Source: Apiosordaria backusii (Eukaryota; Ascomycota; Sordariomycetes; Sordariales; Lasiosphaeriaceae). From it: 64,000 nucleotides of DNA. Where the stretch lies: positions 1 through 64,000 of the forward strand of contig JAUKTV010000030.1 of NCBI GenBank assembly GCA_030549205.1, in the 5' to 3' direction. Shown here in pieces: positions 1 through 14,278 of the stretch. The translations under genes and the position numbers were made by a program. The notes beneath the pieces were generated by a model, which saw nothing but the letters and a program-made list of their open reading frames with translations, had not been told where the DNA came from and did not search any database. The first letter of the stretch is position 1. Every line of letters starts with the position of its first letter.

Positions 1-3000
1 GACTTAATAGTAACGATAATAATGAAGGTACCTATATAGTACTTATAGGGCTTACTAAAGGTACTAAAAGTACTAAAGGTAAAGCCTTAGTAGTACTTTC
101 TTTAAAGGATACCTTTCTATACAATATTAGGTTTATTAACTATATTATTAATAGTCGAAAGTAGTTTATTAATTATAAGCCTAATAATAGTTTATTAAGG
201 ATAATTTATATAAAAGAAGGTCCTTTAATACTTAAGGGCTTTAAAATTACTATATTTACAGTGCTTTTATAGAAAGAACCTTTTAAATATACTAAGCTTA
301 AGCTTAAAAATACTCTATATATTCTTTAATTTAATATTAACCTTTTTAATAGTATACTATATTATAAAGCTAGCAGTTAGGTTAAAAAGGAAATACTGTA
401 TAAGCTTAATAAGGCCTCGATAGTGGTATTCGATTTTAAGGCTTTAAGCTTTTTTTTGAAATTATAAAAGGTAAAGAGGCCTATTATTTATTATAATATA
501 AATTTCAATATTACTAGTTAAAAGCGAAAATTAATAGTAGAGCTTTTTAATAGGCCCTTATTTTAAAAAGATAGCTATTTAAAGGTCAATTTAAACCTTT
601 AAAAGCCTAATAATAGGTCTATAAAGTTAAATAGTAATAGTACTATTAGCTTTAATTTAAATGTCTGAAAGGTAAAGCCCTATAGGCTTAAGGGGTTTAA
701 ATAAAGCTATAAAGAAGGCTATAGTTAGGATATATTTAAAAGAATAGAGCTCTATTAGTCTATAGAAAGCCCTAATAACTTAAATAACTCTAGCTTTAAA
801 GGATCTAATTAGGGTAAATCTACTAAAAAGCTCTATAAGCTTAAAGAAGGCCTTAATAGTTTAAATAACCCTAGCCTATTTAATTAAAAAAAGGCTTAGG
901 GGGGCTATATATCTAAAAAGGTTATTAAAAATATTCCTAATACTACTGTAAATTACTATAGTAAATTACTTTAGATAGTACTAAAATAGTATATTAGATT
1001 AGGTTATATAGGCCTAATATTACTAAAAAAAACCAGTAAAATTACTATTAAGCTTTTAAACCTAAATTAAATAAAAGAAGTAGATTTTTAATACTCGGCC
1101 TATAATAAAGTTAAAGTAGTAAAAAGGCTTTAATTTTCTACTATTCTAGACCCTCCTAAGGTCTTAAGTTCTATTAAAGGCGATACTTTTAAAATTAAGC
1201 CTATACCCTATAATAAGCTTTCTATAATGTTAATTTTAGTAGACTGAAAATTATAGTTTAAGTAGGCCTTTTACTTGCTAAATACTAAAGGACTAATTAT
1301 ACTAAACGCTATAAAAGGCTTTTTTAAAGGCCTAAAGAATTACTATAACCGGTACTTTATCTATTTCTACTATAATAGTAAAAAAGAAATTAATTATAAA
1401 TTATAGGCTTAGTTTTCTACTAAAGGCGTTAAATTTTCTACTTTTAAGCTCTATATTTATAAGTAAAATGGCCTAATTAAACGTTCTATTAAAGTATTTT
1501 TAAATCGGTTATAGGCTATAATAGTATTATTATAATTCCTTTAGTATTTATAATACTATATAGTACTTATAGTATTTAAATTAATTAACTATACAGTAAT
1601 TAATAATAAAGACCTTACTCTTTATTAAATATTATATAATAAATTAAAGCCTTCCCTTTTCTATAAACTAGATTTAAGCTAGTTTAAAGCTATAAGCTTT
1701 TCTATAAAGCTCTTTATTTTTACTAAAAAAAGGTCTAAAGCTTTAAAGCTATAGGCCTATATAGAGCTTAATAAGCTACTAGCTATCTTTAAAAGTAAGA
1801 CCTATTAAATATAAATACTGGCTAAAAGGGCAATAGTAAAATCTTCCTTTATTAATATAGTAAATAAGCTTACTATAATTTAAAGTATTATTACTATTTT
1901 AAAAGGAGATTTAAATTAAAGAAAGGTAAAGCTATTATAATTATAGTTAGTAAATAAAGATAGCAACTTATATCTTAAAAAATACAACTTAGTTGGCCGG
2001 CTAAGTTTAGAATTTAGCCGGTAAGCTAATATTAAAAAATTCTCTAATAGTAAGCTAATTAATAGACTTACTATAATTTAAAAGGTTATAATCGATAGCA
2101 GTTTAAAGCCTCTTAATAGGCCTATTATAGGCCTTAAGGCCAATTTAGAACCCTTTATTAAAGACTATTTACTAATAGAAGTAAAAGAACTATATTAAAA
2201 TATAAGTAAAGATATTAAAATAGATACTAGCTAATTTATTAAATTAATACTAACTAAGGCTAAGGCCTATTACTATAGGGTTTTTAAAGGTCCTTTTAGT
2301 ACTAATTTATTACCTTAAATACTAAAATAAATACTAAAGAACTTTAAAAAATCCTATTAGTTAAAGGCTATATATAGTAAATTTAGGTAAATAGTTAATT
2401 AAAGAACCTTTAAATTCCTTTCTTAAGGCGCTTTCCTTAAAGACCGTACGTTATTAATTAGTAAGTTAATACTATATAAAAAGACTAATAAAGAAAATAG
2501 GCTTTTAAAGTTTAAAGCTAAGCTAATTATTAGAGGATTTTTATAAAAAGAAGGCCTAGATTTTATAAAGACCTTTACCTTTACTACTATACTACCTATT
2601 TAGTATATACTACTAACTATAGTAGCTTTATTAAATTAGGAAATAAAGTAAATCGATTTTATAAAGGCATTTCTTAATAGCTATTTAAAAGAAGAGAATT
2701 ATATAGCTATACTTAAAGGCTTCTATAAGTTTTATTAAAAAGCAGACTTAACTACTAAAGCCAGGCTATATAAATAAGGCTTTAGGCTTAAAATTAACTA
2801 AATAATTTGCCTTTCTAAAGCCTTATATAGCCTAAAGTAAAGCCTTAAACTTTAATAAGCTAAACTTACTAAGCTATTAAAAGAAGAGAGTTTTATAGCG
2901 CTAATTTCTAACTTTACTATCTTCTATAATCTTAAGGCTAGGATTTTTATAGTAACCTATATTAATAATTATTTAATTATAGGCTTTAATAAAGTTTATA

Positions 3001-5024
3001 TTTAACGGCTTAAGAAAAGCTTAAATAAAGTCTACCTAATAGAAAATAAAGAACCGGCTTCCTTCTTTTTAAGTATTTAAATAATAAAGGATAGGCGTTG
3101 CTCCCTTCTATAGCTTAACTAAGCCTAGTATATATAGAAGGCAATTAAGACCTTTAGCTTTAAAAATAGCTGTAAAATACTAGTTCCCTTATAGCCTAAA
3201 ATAGTAGCCTAATATAAAGACCTTAAATTAAAAGGAAGCTTTATAAATAAGTTAGATTATATACTATTCTAATATATAATAGGTACTATAATGTATTTAA
3301 TAACCTAAATAAGGCCTAATATTGCTTTTACAGTATAGTAGCTTTTAAAGAGTATACAGTAACCTACTATAATAAGCCTAAATACTATTAAAAACCTTCT
3401 AAAGTATTTAAATACTATAGAGAATTTAATAATTGCTTATAGCTATAATATTATTAGACTTATTAAAAAAGAAGGTACTATAGTACCTATAGACTTTATA
3501 GATTTAGACTTTATAAAAGACTTAACAGACTTAAAATCTACCTATAGCTTTATATTTAAAGTAACTAAAGGCCCTATAAGCTAGAAATTAAAGAAGGCCA
3601 GTACTATAAACCTCTTTACTTTAAAGGCTAAAACTAATATACTTATTAAAGCTATTTATAAAGCTCTATAGATTAAAAGGGTCTATAAAAAGCTAAAGCA
3701 TACCTTAGTAGGCTTTACCTTACTATATAGTAATAATACTAGCTTTATAACTATTGCCTATAACTTAGCCCTTTATAACTATATTAACTATATATTATTA
3801 AAATACTACTAGATTAAGAAGTAAATTAAGGCATTATAGGTTACTATTAACTACTTAAATATTAAATAAATACTAACTAATAGACTAATTAAATTACTAG
3901 CTAGTTAAAAATTCAAGACCTTTATAGGTCTTTTAAGCTTAAAGAATAGGCCTATAGAGGAAAAGTTAGTAAAGGAATAGATTAAAAAACCACCCTTCCT
4001 ATATTTAATTTTCCTTTATAAATTAACTTATAAAAGTAGTTGCTTAATATTTAAAATATATAGGCCTTAATACTTTATATACTTTATATTTTAATTTTTT
4101 AATTAGCTAATTAGTTTATTAATTTTAGCTTATTATAGTAGGCTTTAGATTTAAATCTAGGTCTATTACTTGCTATAAGTAAAGAAAAGATATTAAATTA
4201 GGTCCCTATAAGGCCTAAGTTTATAGTAAATAGTTACTATTATACTATATAGTAAAAGCTTAAGTTAAAAAGCCTACCTATTAGCTACTTAATACTTACC
4301 TAGTACTTTACTTTACTGTAAGGCTATTTAAAGGCCTACATTTTATTAACTAATAGACTAAACTGCCTGTAATTTTATATTTAGGCTACTAAGGCTTATT
4401 ACTATAGGCAATATAAGTAGTCTAACCCTAACTCTACAATAACCTACACTTTAGGTTAAGGGTATTAGGTTTTACAGCTCTTTTATATAACCGTAAGTCG
4501 ATTATTAAAAAGCTATAAACTACATTAACTTAGCTGCTTAGAAGACCTATAGCTAACTACTAGACAGACCAAATTGGCCTAAGATTAATAGGCCTATAGT
4601 TAAGTAAGTATATTACTACTATACTAAATTATAAGCCTATAGGCCCTATAGGTCTAAAGCTATAGAGGGCTTGGCAAATGGTTTATAGGGCTTAGCAAAC
4701 CTTGGAGTTAACTAAGCCGTACTTTAGCCTATCTACCTGCTAAGGTATATAAAGCACCGTACGTCAGTCGGTAAGTATATAGTAAAAGTCAAGTATAAAC
4801 CCTATTATAGAGATTATTATAGTAGATTTACAGAAGGCTAGTACTATAATACAATTGTTTACCTACTATATTTCTGTCTTACAGTACCTACAAGGTACTG
4901 TATTCTAGTATCCCAGCACTAAGCTATAGGTATTACACGTAAGACTTCCGCTATACTATAAGCTAGTGTATAAGCACTAATTACAGGGCCCTTAGGCCTG
5001 TAATTGGCAATACCTATTCCAATA
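1..5024 (+). mobile_element. Copia copy A: RIP-degraded Ty1/copia retrotransposon, left end outside window
   Basis: Base 1 corresponds to about 34,917 in copy D and the two copies stay alignable to the 3' LTR, so A lacks its 5' LTR, PBS and most of gag here. Coding sense is +: near 2,640-2,700 a degraded copia reverse transcriptase motif (Q-I-D-F-x-x-A-F-L-N) is readable through stop codons. Sequence is extremely AT-rich with few CpA/TpG, as expected after RIP. It ends in an 834-bp LTR followed by ATATA at 5,025-5,029, presumably one copy of the TSD. No open frame survives. Confidence 0.9.
4191..5024 (+). repeat. 3' LTR of copia copy A (834 bp)
   Basis: Starts with TATTAAATTAGGTCCC, a RIPed form of TGTTAAACTAGGTCCC seen intact at 32,319, and ends CCTATTCCAATA (ancestral ...CCAACA). 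Length is identical to the LTRs of copies C and D. A purine run (AAAGAAAAGA) immediately upstream is the degraded polypurine tract. Confidence 0.92.
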
Positions 5025-5502
5025 ATATAGGATATCCCTATATTGGTATTTACTACTTTAGCATTTTCTTCCATTTTGGCTATATTGTGATATATGTATC
5101 ATTAAAATTGTAAATGTTAGTTTGCGATAGTACTGTAATAGCTTTTCTTCTTCAGCACTTATTTTTTAGTGAGGTTTTAGTGCTAAGCCTGCTCTTTAAC
5201 TTGAACAGCTGTCTTCGACTTACACAGGGCCCCAACTAATGCAAATAAAGCAAATCGGGCTACGTATTTGAATTAATTTGTAAGGAAAAATAGATATTTG
5301 ACTTAAATTGTTGAATTAGTCTATTTAACCTACATAACGCCAGCTAGATTAGCTATATTAATTATTAATATATTGAACTACTAAACTAACTATATACTTT
5401 TTATCATCTTACCTGTTATTTCAAAATACTGGCTAAGTAAATTTGTTTCCTAATTTGACTGTTAATTTCATAAAGCTTTTAGTATATTAATAGAATCTAT
5501 AT
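5025..5502. other. Non-element spacer between copia copies A and B
   Basis: About 480 bp with visibly more CpA/TpG than the flanking elements, so less RIPed. No coding region recognised. A 29-nt stretch at 5,227-5,255 matches, in inverted orientation and with transitions only, 13,386-13,414 in the spacer between B and C. 5,498-5,502 (TATAT) is the left TSD of copy B. Confidence 0.6.
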
Positions 5503-6122
5503 CATTGGAATGGGTATGGCTAATTATAGGCCTAAGGGCTCTGTAATTAGTGCTTATATACTAGCTTACAGTGCAGCAGAAGTCTTATGCATAATACCTA
5601 TAGCTTAGTGCTGGGGTACTAGAATACAGCACTACGTAGGTACTGTAGAATAAAAATATAGTAGGTAAACAATTGTATTATAGTGTTAGCCTTCTGTAAA
5701 TCTACTATAATAATCTCTATAGTAGGGTTTGTACTCGACCTTTACCATATACCTACCGACTAACGTACAGTACCTTGCATATTCTAGTAGGCAGATAGGC
5801 CGAAGTACAGCTTAGTTAACCCCAAGGTTTGCTAAGCCCTATAAACCACTTACCAAGCCCTCTATAGCTTCCGACCTAAAGGGCCTATAAGCCTATAATT
5901 TAATATAATAATAATATACCTACTTAACTATAGGCCTATCAATTCTTAGCCAATTTAGCTAGCTTAATGGTTAGCTATAGGTCTTATAGGCAGTTAAGTT
6001 AGCGTAGTTTATAGCTTTTTAAAAATCGACTTATAGTTATATAAAAAGGCTGCAAAACTAAGTATCCCTAACTTAAAGTACTACCTACTGTAAACTAGGG
6101 CTTATAAGGACTTAATTTAATA
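5503..6122 (-). repeat. 3' LTR of copia copy B, with about 214-bp internal deletion
   Basis: Left edge reads CATTGGAATGGGTATGGC, equivalent to the TATTGGAATAGG edge of the other LTRs with a first-base change. Right edge is ...CTTAATTTAATA, followed by the PPT complement. Collinear with other LTRs up to ACTTAAAGT near 6,079, then jumps directly to CTACCTACTGTAAAC; the intervening segment is absent. Confidence 0.9.
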
Positions 6123-6268
6123 CCCTTTCTTTACTTATAGTAAATAGTAAACTTAGGTTTAAATTTAAAGCCTACTATAGTAAGCTAAAACTAATAAATT
6201 AACTAACTAATTAAAAAACTAAAATATAAGGTATATAAGGCGTTAAGGTCTATATATTTAAACATTAA

Positions 6269-6476
6269 GCTATTATACTATATAGTAGAAGTTTAAGTAA
6301 GAAAGCCTATCTATTAGTTACTTAGTATTAACCTAGTACCACCCTTTACTATAAGGCTATTTAAAGGCTTACATTCTGTTAATTAGTAGGCTAAATTATC
6401 TATAATTTTATATTTAGGCTCCTAAGGCCTATTACTATAAGCAGTATAAGTGGTTTAACCCTAACCTTATATTAAC
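6269..6476 (+). repeat. Inverted, relocated LTR segment inside copia copy B
   Basis: About 208 bp equal to the LTR portion missing from the adjacent 3' LTR, but in the opposite orientation to the element. It aligns directly with 32,370-32,570 of the D LTR (GCTATTATAC at the start, CCTAACC...TTAAC at the end). Copy C reads straight through this point, so the segment is specific to B. Confidence 0.85.
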
Positions 6477-9400
6477 ATTACTTTTATAAGCTAAATTATA
6501 AAGGAAAATTAAATATAGGGAAGGTAGTTTTTTAATCTATTCCTTTACTAACTTTTCCTTTATAGGCTTATTCTTTAAGCTTAAAAGACCTATAAAGGTC
6601 TTGAATTTTTAACTAACCAGTAGTTTAATTAGCCTATTAGCTGGTATTTATTTAATATTTAAATAATTAATAGTAACTTATAATACTCTAACTTACTTCC
6701 TAACTTAATAGTATTTTAATAGTATATACTTAGTACAATTATAAAGGGCTAAGTTATAGGTAGTAATTATAAAGCTAATATTATTATTATATAAAAAGGT
6801 AAAGCCTATTAAAGTATACTTTAGCTCTTTATAAACCCTTCTAATCTATAGAGCCTTATAAATAGTCTTAATAAGTACATCGGTTTTAACCTTTAAAGTA
6901 AAAAGGCTTATAATATTAGCCTTCTTTAATTTCCAATTTATAAGGCCTTTAATTACTTTAAATATAAAGCTATAAGTAGATTTTAAATCCTTTAAGTCCT
7001 TTATAAAGTCTAAATCTATAAAGTCTATAAGTACTATAGTGCTTTCTTTTTTAATAAGTCTAATAATATAACTGTAAATGATTACTAAATTCTCTATACT
7101 ATTTAAATACTTTAAAAGGTTTTTAACGGTATTTAACTTACTATAGTAAACTATTATATACTCTTTAAAAGCTACTATACTATAAAAGCAATATCAGGCC
7201 TTATTTAAGTTATTAAATACATTACAATGCCTACTATATATTAAAATAGTATATAATCTAATTTCCTTATAAAGCTTTTTTTTAATTTAAAGTCCTTATA
7301 TTAAACTACTATTTTAAGCTATAAGGAAATTAGTATTTTATAGCTATTTTTAAAGCTAAAGGTCTTAATTGCTTTTTATATATACTAGGCTTAACTAAGC
7401 TATAGAAGGAAACGATACCTATCCCTTATTATTTAAACCCTTAAAAAGAAAAAAGCCGGCCTTTTATTTTCTATTAAATAGACCTTATTTAAGCTTTTTT
7501 TAAGCCGTTAAATATAGGCCTTATTAAAGTTTATAATTAAATAATTATTAATATAGGTTATTATAAAAATCCTAACCTTAAGATTATAAAAGATAGTAGA
7601 ATTAAAAATTAGCACTATAAAACCCTTTTCTTTTAATAGTTTAGTAAGTTTAGCTTACTAAAGTTTAAAGCTCTATTTTAAGCTATATAAAGCCTTAAAA
7701 AGGCAAATTATTTAACTAATTTTAAGCTTAAAGCCTTATCTATATAATTTAACTTTAATAATTAAATCTACTTTTTAATAGAACTTATAAAAGCCCTTAA
7801 ATATAACTATATAATTCTTCTTTTTTAAATAGCTATTAAGAAATGCCTTTATAAAATCGATCTACTTTATTTCCTAATTTAATAAAGCTACTATAGTTAA
7901 TAATATATACTAAATAGGTAATATAGTAGTAAAGGTAAAAGTCTTTATAAAATCCAGGCCTTTCTTTTATAAAAATCCTTTAATAACTAATTTAACTTTA
8001 AACTTTAAAAGCCTATTTTCTTTATTAGTCTTTTTATATAGTACTAACCTACTAGTTAATAGCATACAGTCTTTAAAAAAAGTACTTTAAGAAAGAAACT
8101 TAAAGGTTCTTTAATTAATTATTTACTTAAATTTACTATATATAGCCTTTAATTAATAAGATTTTTTAAGATTCTTCAGTATTTATTTTAATATTTAAAA
8201 TAGTAAATTAATACTAAAAAGACCTTTAAAGACCCTATAGTAATAGGCTTTAGCCTTAGTTAATATTAATTTAATAAATTGGCTAGTACTTATTTTAATA
8301 TCTTTATCTATATTTAAATATAGTTCTTTCACTTCTATTAATAAATAGTCTTTAATAGAAAGTTTTAAACTAACCTTAAAGCCTATAATAGGCCTATTAA
8401 AAGACTTTAAGCTATTATCGATTATAGCCTTTTAAATAGTAAACCTACTAATTGGTTTACTATTAAAGAATTTTTTAATATTGGCCTTTTAGTTAATTTC
8501 TAAACTTAATCGGCTAACTAAATTATATTTAAGGCATAGATTACTATCTTTATTTACTAATTATAATAGCTCTACCTTCCTTTAGCTTAAATCTTCTTTT
8601 AAAATAGTAATAATACTTTAAATTACAGTAGGTTTATTTACTATATTTATAAAGGAAGATTTTACTATTGCCTTTTTAGCCAGTATTTATATTTAATAAG
8701 TCTTACTTTTAAAAACAGCTAATAGCTTACTAAGCTCTATATAGGCCTATAACTTTAAAACTTTAAACCTTTTTTTAATTAAAATAAAGAGCTTTATAAA
8801 GAAGCTTATAGCTTTAAATTAGCTTAAGTCTAGCTTATAGAAAAGGGAAGGCTTTAATTTATTATAAAGTATTTAATAGAAAGTTAGATCCTTATTATTA
8901 ACTATTATATAGTTAATTAATTTAAGTACTATAGACGCTATATAGTATTATAAGTATTAGAAAAGCTATAATAATACTATTATAGCCTATAATTAGTTTA
9001 AAAATACTTTAATAGAATGTTTAATTAAGCTATTTTACTTATAAATATAAAGCCTAAAAGTAGAAAATTCAATACCTTTAGTAAAAAACTAAGCCTATAA
9101 TTTATAATTAATTTCCTTCTTACCATTATAGTAAAAACAAATAGGGTACCAGTTGTAGCGATTCTTTAAGCCTTTAAAAAAGCCTTTAATAGCATTTAAT
9201 ATAATTAGTCCTTTAATATTTAGTAAATAAAAGGCTTACTTAAACCAGGATTTTCGGTCTATTAAAAGTAACATTATAAGAAGCTTATTATAGGATATAG
9301 GCTTAATTTTAAAAGTATTGCTTTTAATAGAACCTAAGACTTTAAAAGGATTTAAAATAGTAGAAAATTAAAGCCTTTTTATTACTTTAACTTTATTATA

Positions 9401-12262
9401 AGCTAAGTATTGAAAATTTACTTTTTTAATTTAATTTAAATTTAAAAGCTTAGTAGTAATTTTATTAGTCTTTTTTAATAGTATTAGGCCTATATAACCT
9501 AACCTAACGTACTATTTTAATACTATTTAAAGTAATTTACTATAGTAGTCTATAGTAATATTAAGGATATTTTTAATAGCCTTTTTAAGTATATAGCCTT
9601 TTTAAGCCTTTTTTTAATTAAGTAAGCTAAGGTTACTTAAGCTATTAGAGCTTTCTTTAAGCTTATAAAGCTTTTTAGTAAGTCTACTTTAATTAAATCC
9701 TTTAAAGTTAGGATTACTTAAGCTATTAAGACCTTTTATAGGCTAATAGAGCTCTATTTCTTTAAATTTACCTTAACTATAGCCTTCTTTATAATTAAAC
9801 TTAAACTCCTTAAGCCTATAGGGCTTTACCTTTCGGACGTTTAAATTAAAGTTAATAGTACTATTACTATTTAACTTTATAGGCCTATTACTAAACCTTT
9901 AAAGGTCTAAATCGACTTTTAAATAATTATCTTTTTAAAATAAAGGCCTATTAAAAAACTTAACTATTAATTTTTACTTTTAATTAATAACGTTAAAACT
10001 TATATTATAGTAAATAATAAGCCTTTTTACTTTCTGTAATTTTAAAAAGAAGCCTAAAGTTTTAAACTTAAATACTACTATTAAGGCCTTATTAAGCCTA
10101 TATAGTACTTTCTTTTTAACCTAATTATTAACTTTATAGTATAGTATACTATTAAAAAGGTTAATATTAAACTAAGGAATATATAGAGCATTTTTAAGCT
10201 TAAGCTTAATATATTTAAGGGATTTTTTTTATAAAAGTACTATAAATACAATAGTTCTAAAGCCCTTAAGTATTAAAGGACCTCCTTTTATATAAATTAT
10301 CTTTAATAAACTATTATTAAATTTATAGTTAGTAAACTATTTTTAATTATTAATAATATAGTCAATAGACCTAATATTATATAAAAGGATATCCTTTAAA
10401 GAAAGTGCTATTAGGGCCTTACCTTTAATACTTTTAATACCTTTAATAGATTCTATAGATACTATATAGGTACCTTTATTACTATTATTACTATTAAAGT
10501 CTTTAAAGACCTTTAAAACCAGATTATAAAAGCTTATTATATAGGTAAATAAATCTTTAACTTTAGGCCTTTTTTTAAGGCCTTTAAGCCTTTTAAAGCC
10601 TTTTTTCTTTTTCTTTTAAAGAAAGCTACTAAGGCTATTAAGGTTACTATTACTATTACTTTTAAGCTTCTTACCTATAAAGACCTTCTTTTTAATACCT
10701 TTATAAAGGCCTTTTTTACTTTTATAGGCTATATCTTTAACAGCAGTAAAGGCTAAAATATACTATTCTTTTAATAAGTCTATTATTAAAAAGCTTAGGT
10801 TAATAGTACTTATATTTTAACCTAATACTTTAATAGTCTATATAGTACTCTATTACCTCTTAGCCTACTATAAAAAGCTCTTTTCTATAGCCTATAGGTA
10901 TTGATTTACTTAATCTATAATTTAAAGATTAATACCGGCTAATATAAATTGGCTAATTACGTTAAAAAACTTAATATTAAAGTCTATTAAAGAGTTTATA
11001 AATTAGTAGAAGTTTAAAAAGTAGTATTCTCTATAAAGGTTCCTTTACTATAATTTAATACTATAAAAATACCTCTAAATAAGCAGTTTATAGGCTTTAA
11101 TAAGGCTTATTTACTATAAAATAAAAGCCTAAAGGTTTAAGGCTATACTATTTTAAAGTAATATTAATAGTAAGGCCTATTTAGTATTACTTTAATAGAC
11201 TATTATAGTAAAGTCCTCTATAAAAGTAGCTATATCAATAGTATGTAATATAATATTTAAGCCCTATTTCTATAGATTAAAATTCTTAAGGCCTATAAGC
11301 CTTTAGTTAATAGAGAATTTATAAACCTTTTTAATTATCTTAATAGCAATAGTAATATAAAGGACTTTAATAGAATTACTATTAACTTTAAGCCTTAACT
11401 AATAGGCTACTATAGCTTTTTAATATATAGCTTTAACTACTATTAGAAAAGTAATTATAGTAGCTTTAAGCCGATTTAAAATGCTTTAAACTACTATTAA
11501 AAGCTTAATTTACTTTACTATTTTAATTATAATACTTTATAACTATTAAATCTAAGCCTTTTACTTCTTTAATTAAACAGTAAAGGCCTATATATAGTAA
11601 AAATCTACTGATTCTTTCCCTTTAAAAGATCTCTATCCAGACTTTATATTTTACATTTTCAAATCTATAAAAGGCTTAGTACATTTATTACTAAAACATC
11701 CTATAGGGCTTTAAAACTTTAACTTAGTACTATTTTTAATTAAGGCTTTAACTATAGTTTACTTTATATAGTAAAAAGGCTAGGTCTATAGTACTTAAAA
11801 GCTTTAAAGAATAGGCTATTTTATATAGTAAAGTACTGTAATTACTAACAATAGTAATAGTTAAAAAGGTTGCTTTACCTTCTTAATTTTTACTTACCTT
11901 TAGGATTTACAGAACTACCTACTTAACTACAATTAAAGTAGAAGGCTATTTCTAACTTTTATAAGCTTATAGTTTATAGGCCTTTAATACCCTATTAGGC
12001 TTAATTTTTATATACCTTATAGTATAATAAATTTAGTAATGGACGTAAATTTAAACCTTATAGGCCTTTAAAAAACTGAATAAAGTAAAGTAAGCCTAAT
12101 ATTTGCCTTATAACCCTACTTTAATAAGTAAGCTTTAAAATCAGTAATTTTATAGCCTACTTATAGTATAGTTTACAGTAGTTTAAGCTATTATTTATAG
12201 AAGGCTTTAAGCTTAAGCTTATAAACTTATAATTTAGGTAAGTATCTTTTAAGCTTATAACT

Positions 12263-13095
12263 TATTAAAATAGGTATAGCTAATTATAGGCCTAAAGGCC
12301 TTCTAATTAATACTTATATACTAGCTTACAGTATAATAGAAGTTTTATATATAATACCTATAGTTTAATACTAAGGTATTAGAATACAATACTATATAGA
12401 TACTATAGAATAGAAATATAGTAAGTAAATAATTATATTATAGTACTAGCCTTTTATAAATCTACTATAATAATCTCTATAGTAAGGTTTATACTTGACC
12501 TTTACTATATACCTACTAACTAATATATAGTGCCTTATATACCTTAGTAGGTAAATAGACTAAAGTATAGCTTAGTTAATCTTAAGATTTACTAAGCCCT
12601 ATAAACTACTTACTAAACCCTCTATAGCTTCCGACCTATAAAGCCTATAAGCCTATAATTTAGTATAGTAATAATATACCCACTTAACAATAGGCTTACT
12701 AATTCTTAGCGAATTTAACTAGCTTAATGGTTAATTATAGATCTTATAGATAGCTAAGTTAGTATAGTTTATAGTTCTTTAAAAATCGACTTACGGCTAT
12801 ATAAAAGGGCTGCAAAACCAAGCACCTCCAACTTAAAGTATAGGTTAATATAAGGTTAGGGTTAAGTTACTTATATTGCCTATAATAGTAAGCCTTAGTA
12901 GCCTAAATATAAAATTATAAGCAGTTTAGCCTACTAATTAGCAGGATATAGACCTTTAAATAGCCTTATAGTAAAGTAAGGTACTAGGCTAATACTAAGT
13001 AGCTAATAGATAGGCTTTCCTACTTAAGCTTTTATTACGTAATATAATAGTAGCTACCTACTATAAACTAGGCTTTATAAAGACCTAGTTTAATA
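12263..13095 (-). repeat. 5' LTR of copia copy B (833 bp)
   Basis: Begins TATTAAAATAGGTATAGC and ends CCTAGTTTAATA, followed by the TATAT target duplication. RIPed along its whole length. The neighbouring 12,251-12,262 is the RIPed primer-binding site. Confidence 0.9.
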
Positions 13096-13439
13096 TATAT
13101 ATAGAAAGTAACGTTAGTATATAATAGAGTATTTAGTTTAATTAAATATTCTTTTATATTTAAAGTTTATTAATGGTATTAATAAGTAGTTAAAGGCTAA
13201 TGTAAAATTTTCTTTAATATAGTAATTATTAAGGTTGTAGATATAGTAAGGTTAGGGTTATAAGTAGTAAAATAAAATCTAAAGAAAAGAATAGGGCTTA
13301 GTAAATAATCTAATTTAAAGTAAATTGCTGAAAACTACGATTTAGCCTTATTTAGAGTCTGTTTACCTTACTTACATTAAACTGTATTTATTTTATTTAC
13401 ATTAGTTAGGGCCCTAGACTTATATACTTATTAAAATAG
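13096..13439. other. Spacer between copia copies B and C
   Basis: About 340 bp, AT-rich, no gene recognised. 13,096-13,100 is the right TSD of B. 13,386-13,414 is an inverted, transition-diverged match to 5,227-5,255, so both spacers may derive from one older repeat. Confidence 0.6.
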
Positions 13440-13444
13440 AAAAT

Positions 13445-14278
13445 TATTAGAATAGGTATAGCTAATTATAGGCCTAAGGGCCCTGTAATTAATGCTTATA
13501 TATTAGCTTATAGTATAGCGGAAGTTTTATATATAATACCTATAGCTTAGTGTTAAGGTATTAGAATACAGTACCTTATAAGTACTGTAGAATAGAAATA
13601 TAGTAGGTAAATAATTATATTATAGTACTAGCCTTCTATAAATCTACTATAATAATCTCTATAGTAAGGTTTATACTCGACCTCTACTATATACCTACCG
13701 ACTAACGTACAGTGCTTTACACACTCTAGTAGACAGATAGGCTAAAGTACAGCTTAGTTAATCCCGAGGTTTACTAAGCCCTATAAACTACTTATTAAGC
13801 CTTTTATAGCTTCTGACCTATAGGACCTATAGGCCTATAATTTAGTATGGTAATAATATACCTACTTAACTATAGGCTTACCAATTCTTAGCTAATTTAG
13901 CTAACCTAATAGTTAACTATAGGTCTTATAGGTAGCTAAGTTAATATAGTTTATAGCTCTTTAAAAATCGACTTATAGCTATATAAAAGGGCTGTAAAAC
14001 CAAACACCCCTAACTTAAAGTATATGTTAATATAGGGTTAAGGTTAGGCTATTTATACTGTTTATAATAGTAGGCCTTAATAGCTTAAATATAAAATTAC
14101 AAGCAGTTTAGCCTACTAATTAATAGAATGTAGGCCTTTAAATAGCTCTACAGTAAAGTAAAGTACTAGGTAAGTACCGGGTAGTTAACGGATAGGCTTT
14201 TTAACTTAAGCTTTTACTATATAGTATAATAGTAGCTACTTACTATAAACTTAGGCCTTATAGAGACCTAATTTAATA
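13445..14278 (-). repeat. 3' LTR of copia copy C (834 bp)
   Basis: TATTAGAATAGG... to ...CCTAATTTAATA. Full length, heavily RIPed, followed by the complement of a polypurine tract (TCCCTTCTTTAC). Confidence 0.92.

Larger units (their letters stand above)
5503..13095 (-). mobile_element. Copia copy B: RIP-degraded Ty1/copia retrotransposon, internally rearranged
   Basis: Flanked by perfect TATAT duplications (5,498-5,502 and 13,096-13,100), so the ends are intact. The coding sense is - (same family as A and D, inverted). The right-hand 5' LTR is 833 bp, but the left-hand 3' LTR is only 620 bp. The missing about 210 bp of LTR sits inverted in the internal region at 6,269-6,476. The internal region is otherwise collinear with C, minus that insertion. 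PBS remnant is at 12,251-12,262. Heavily RIPed and non-coding. Confidence 0.92.
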
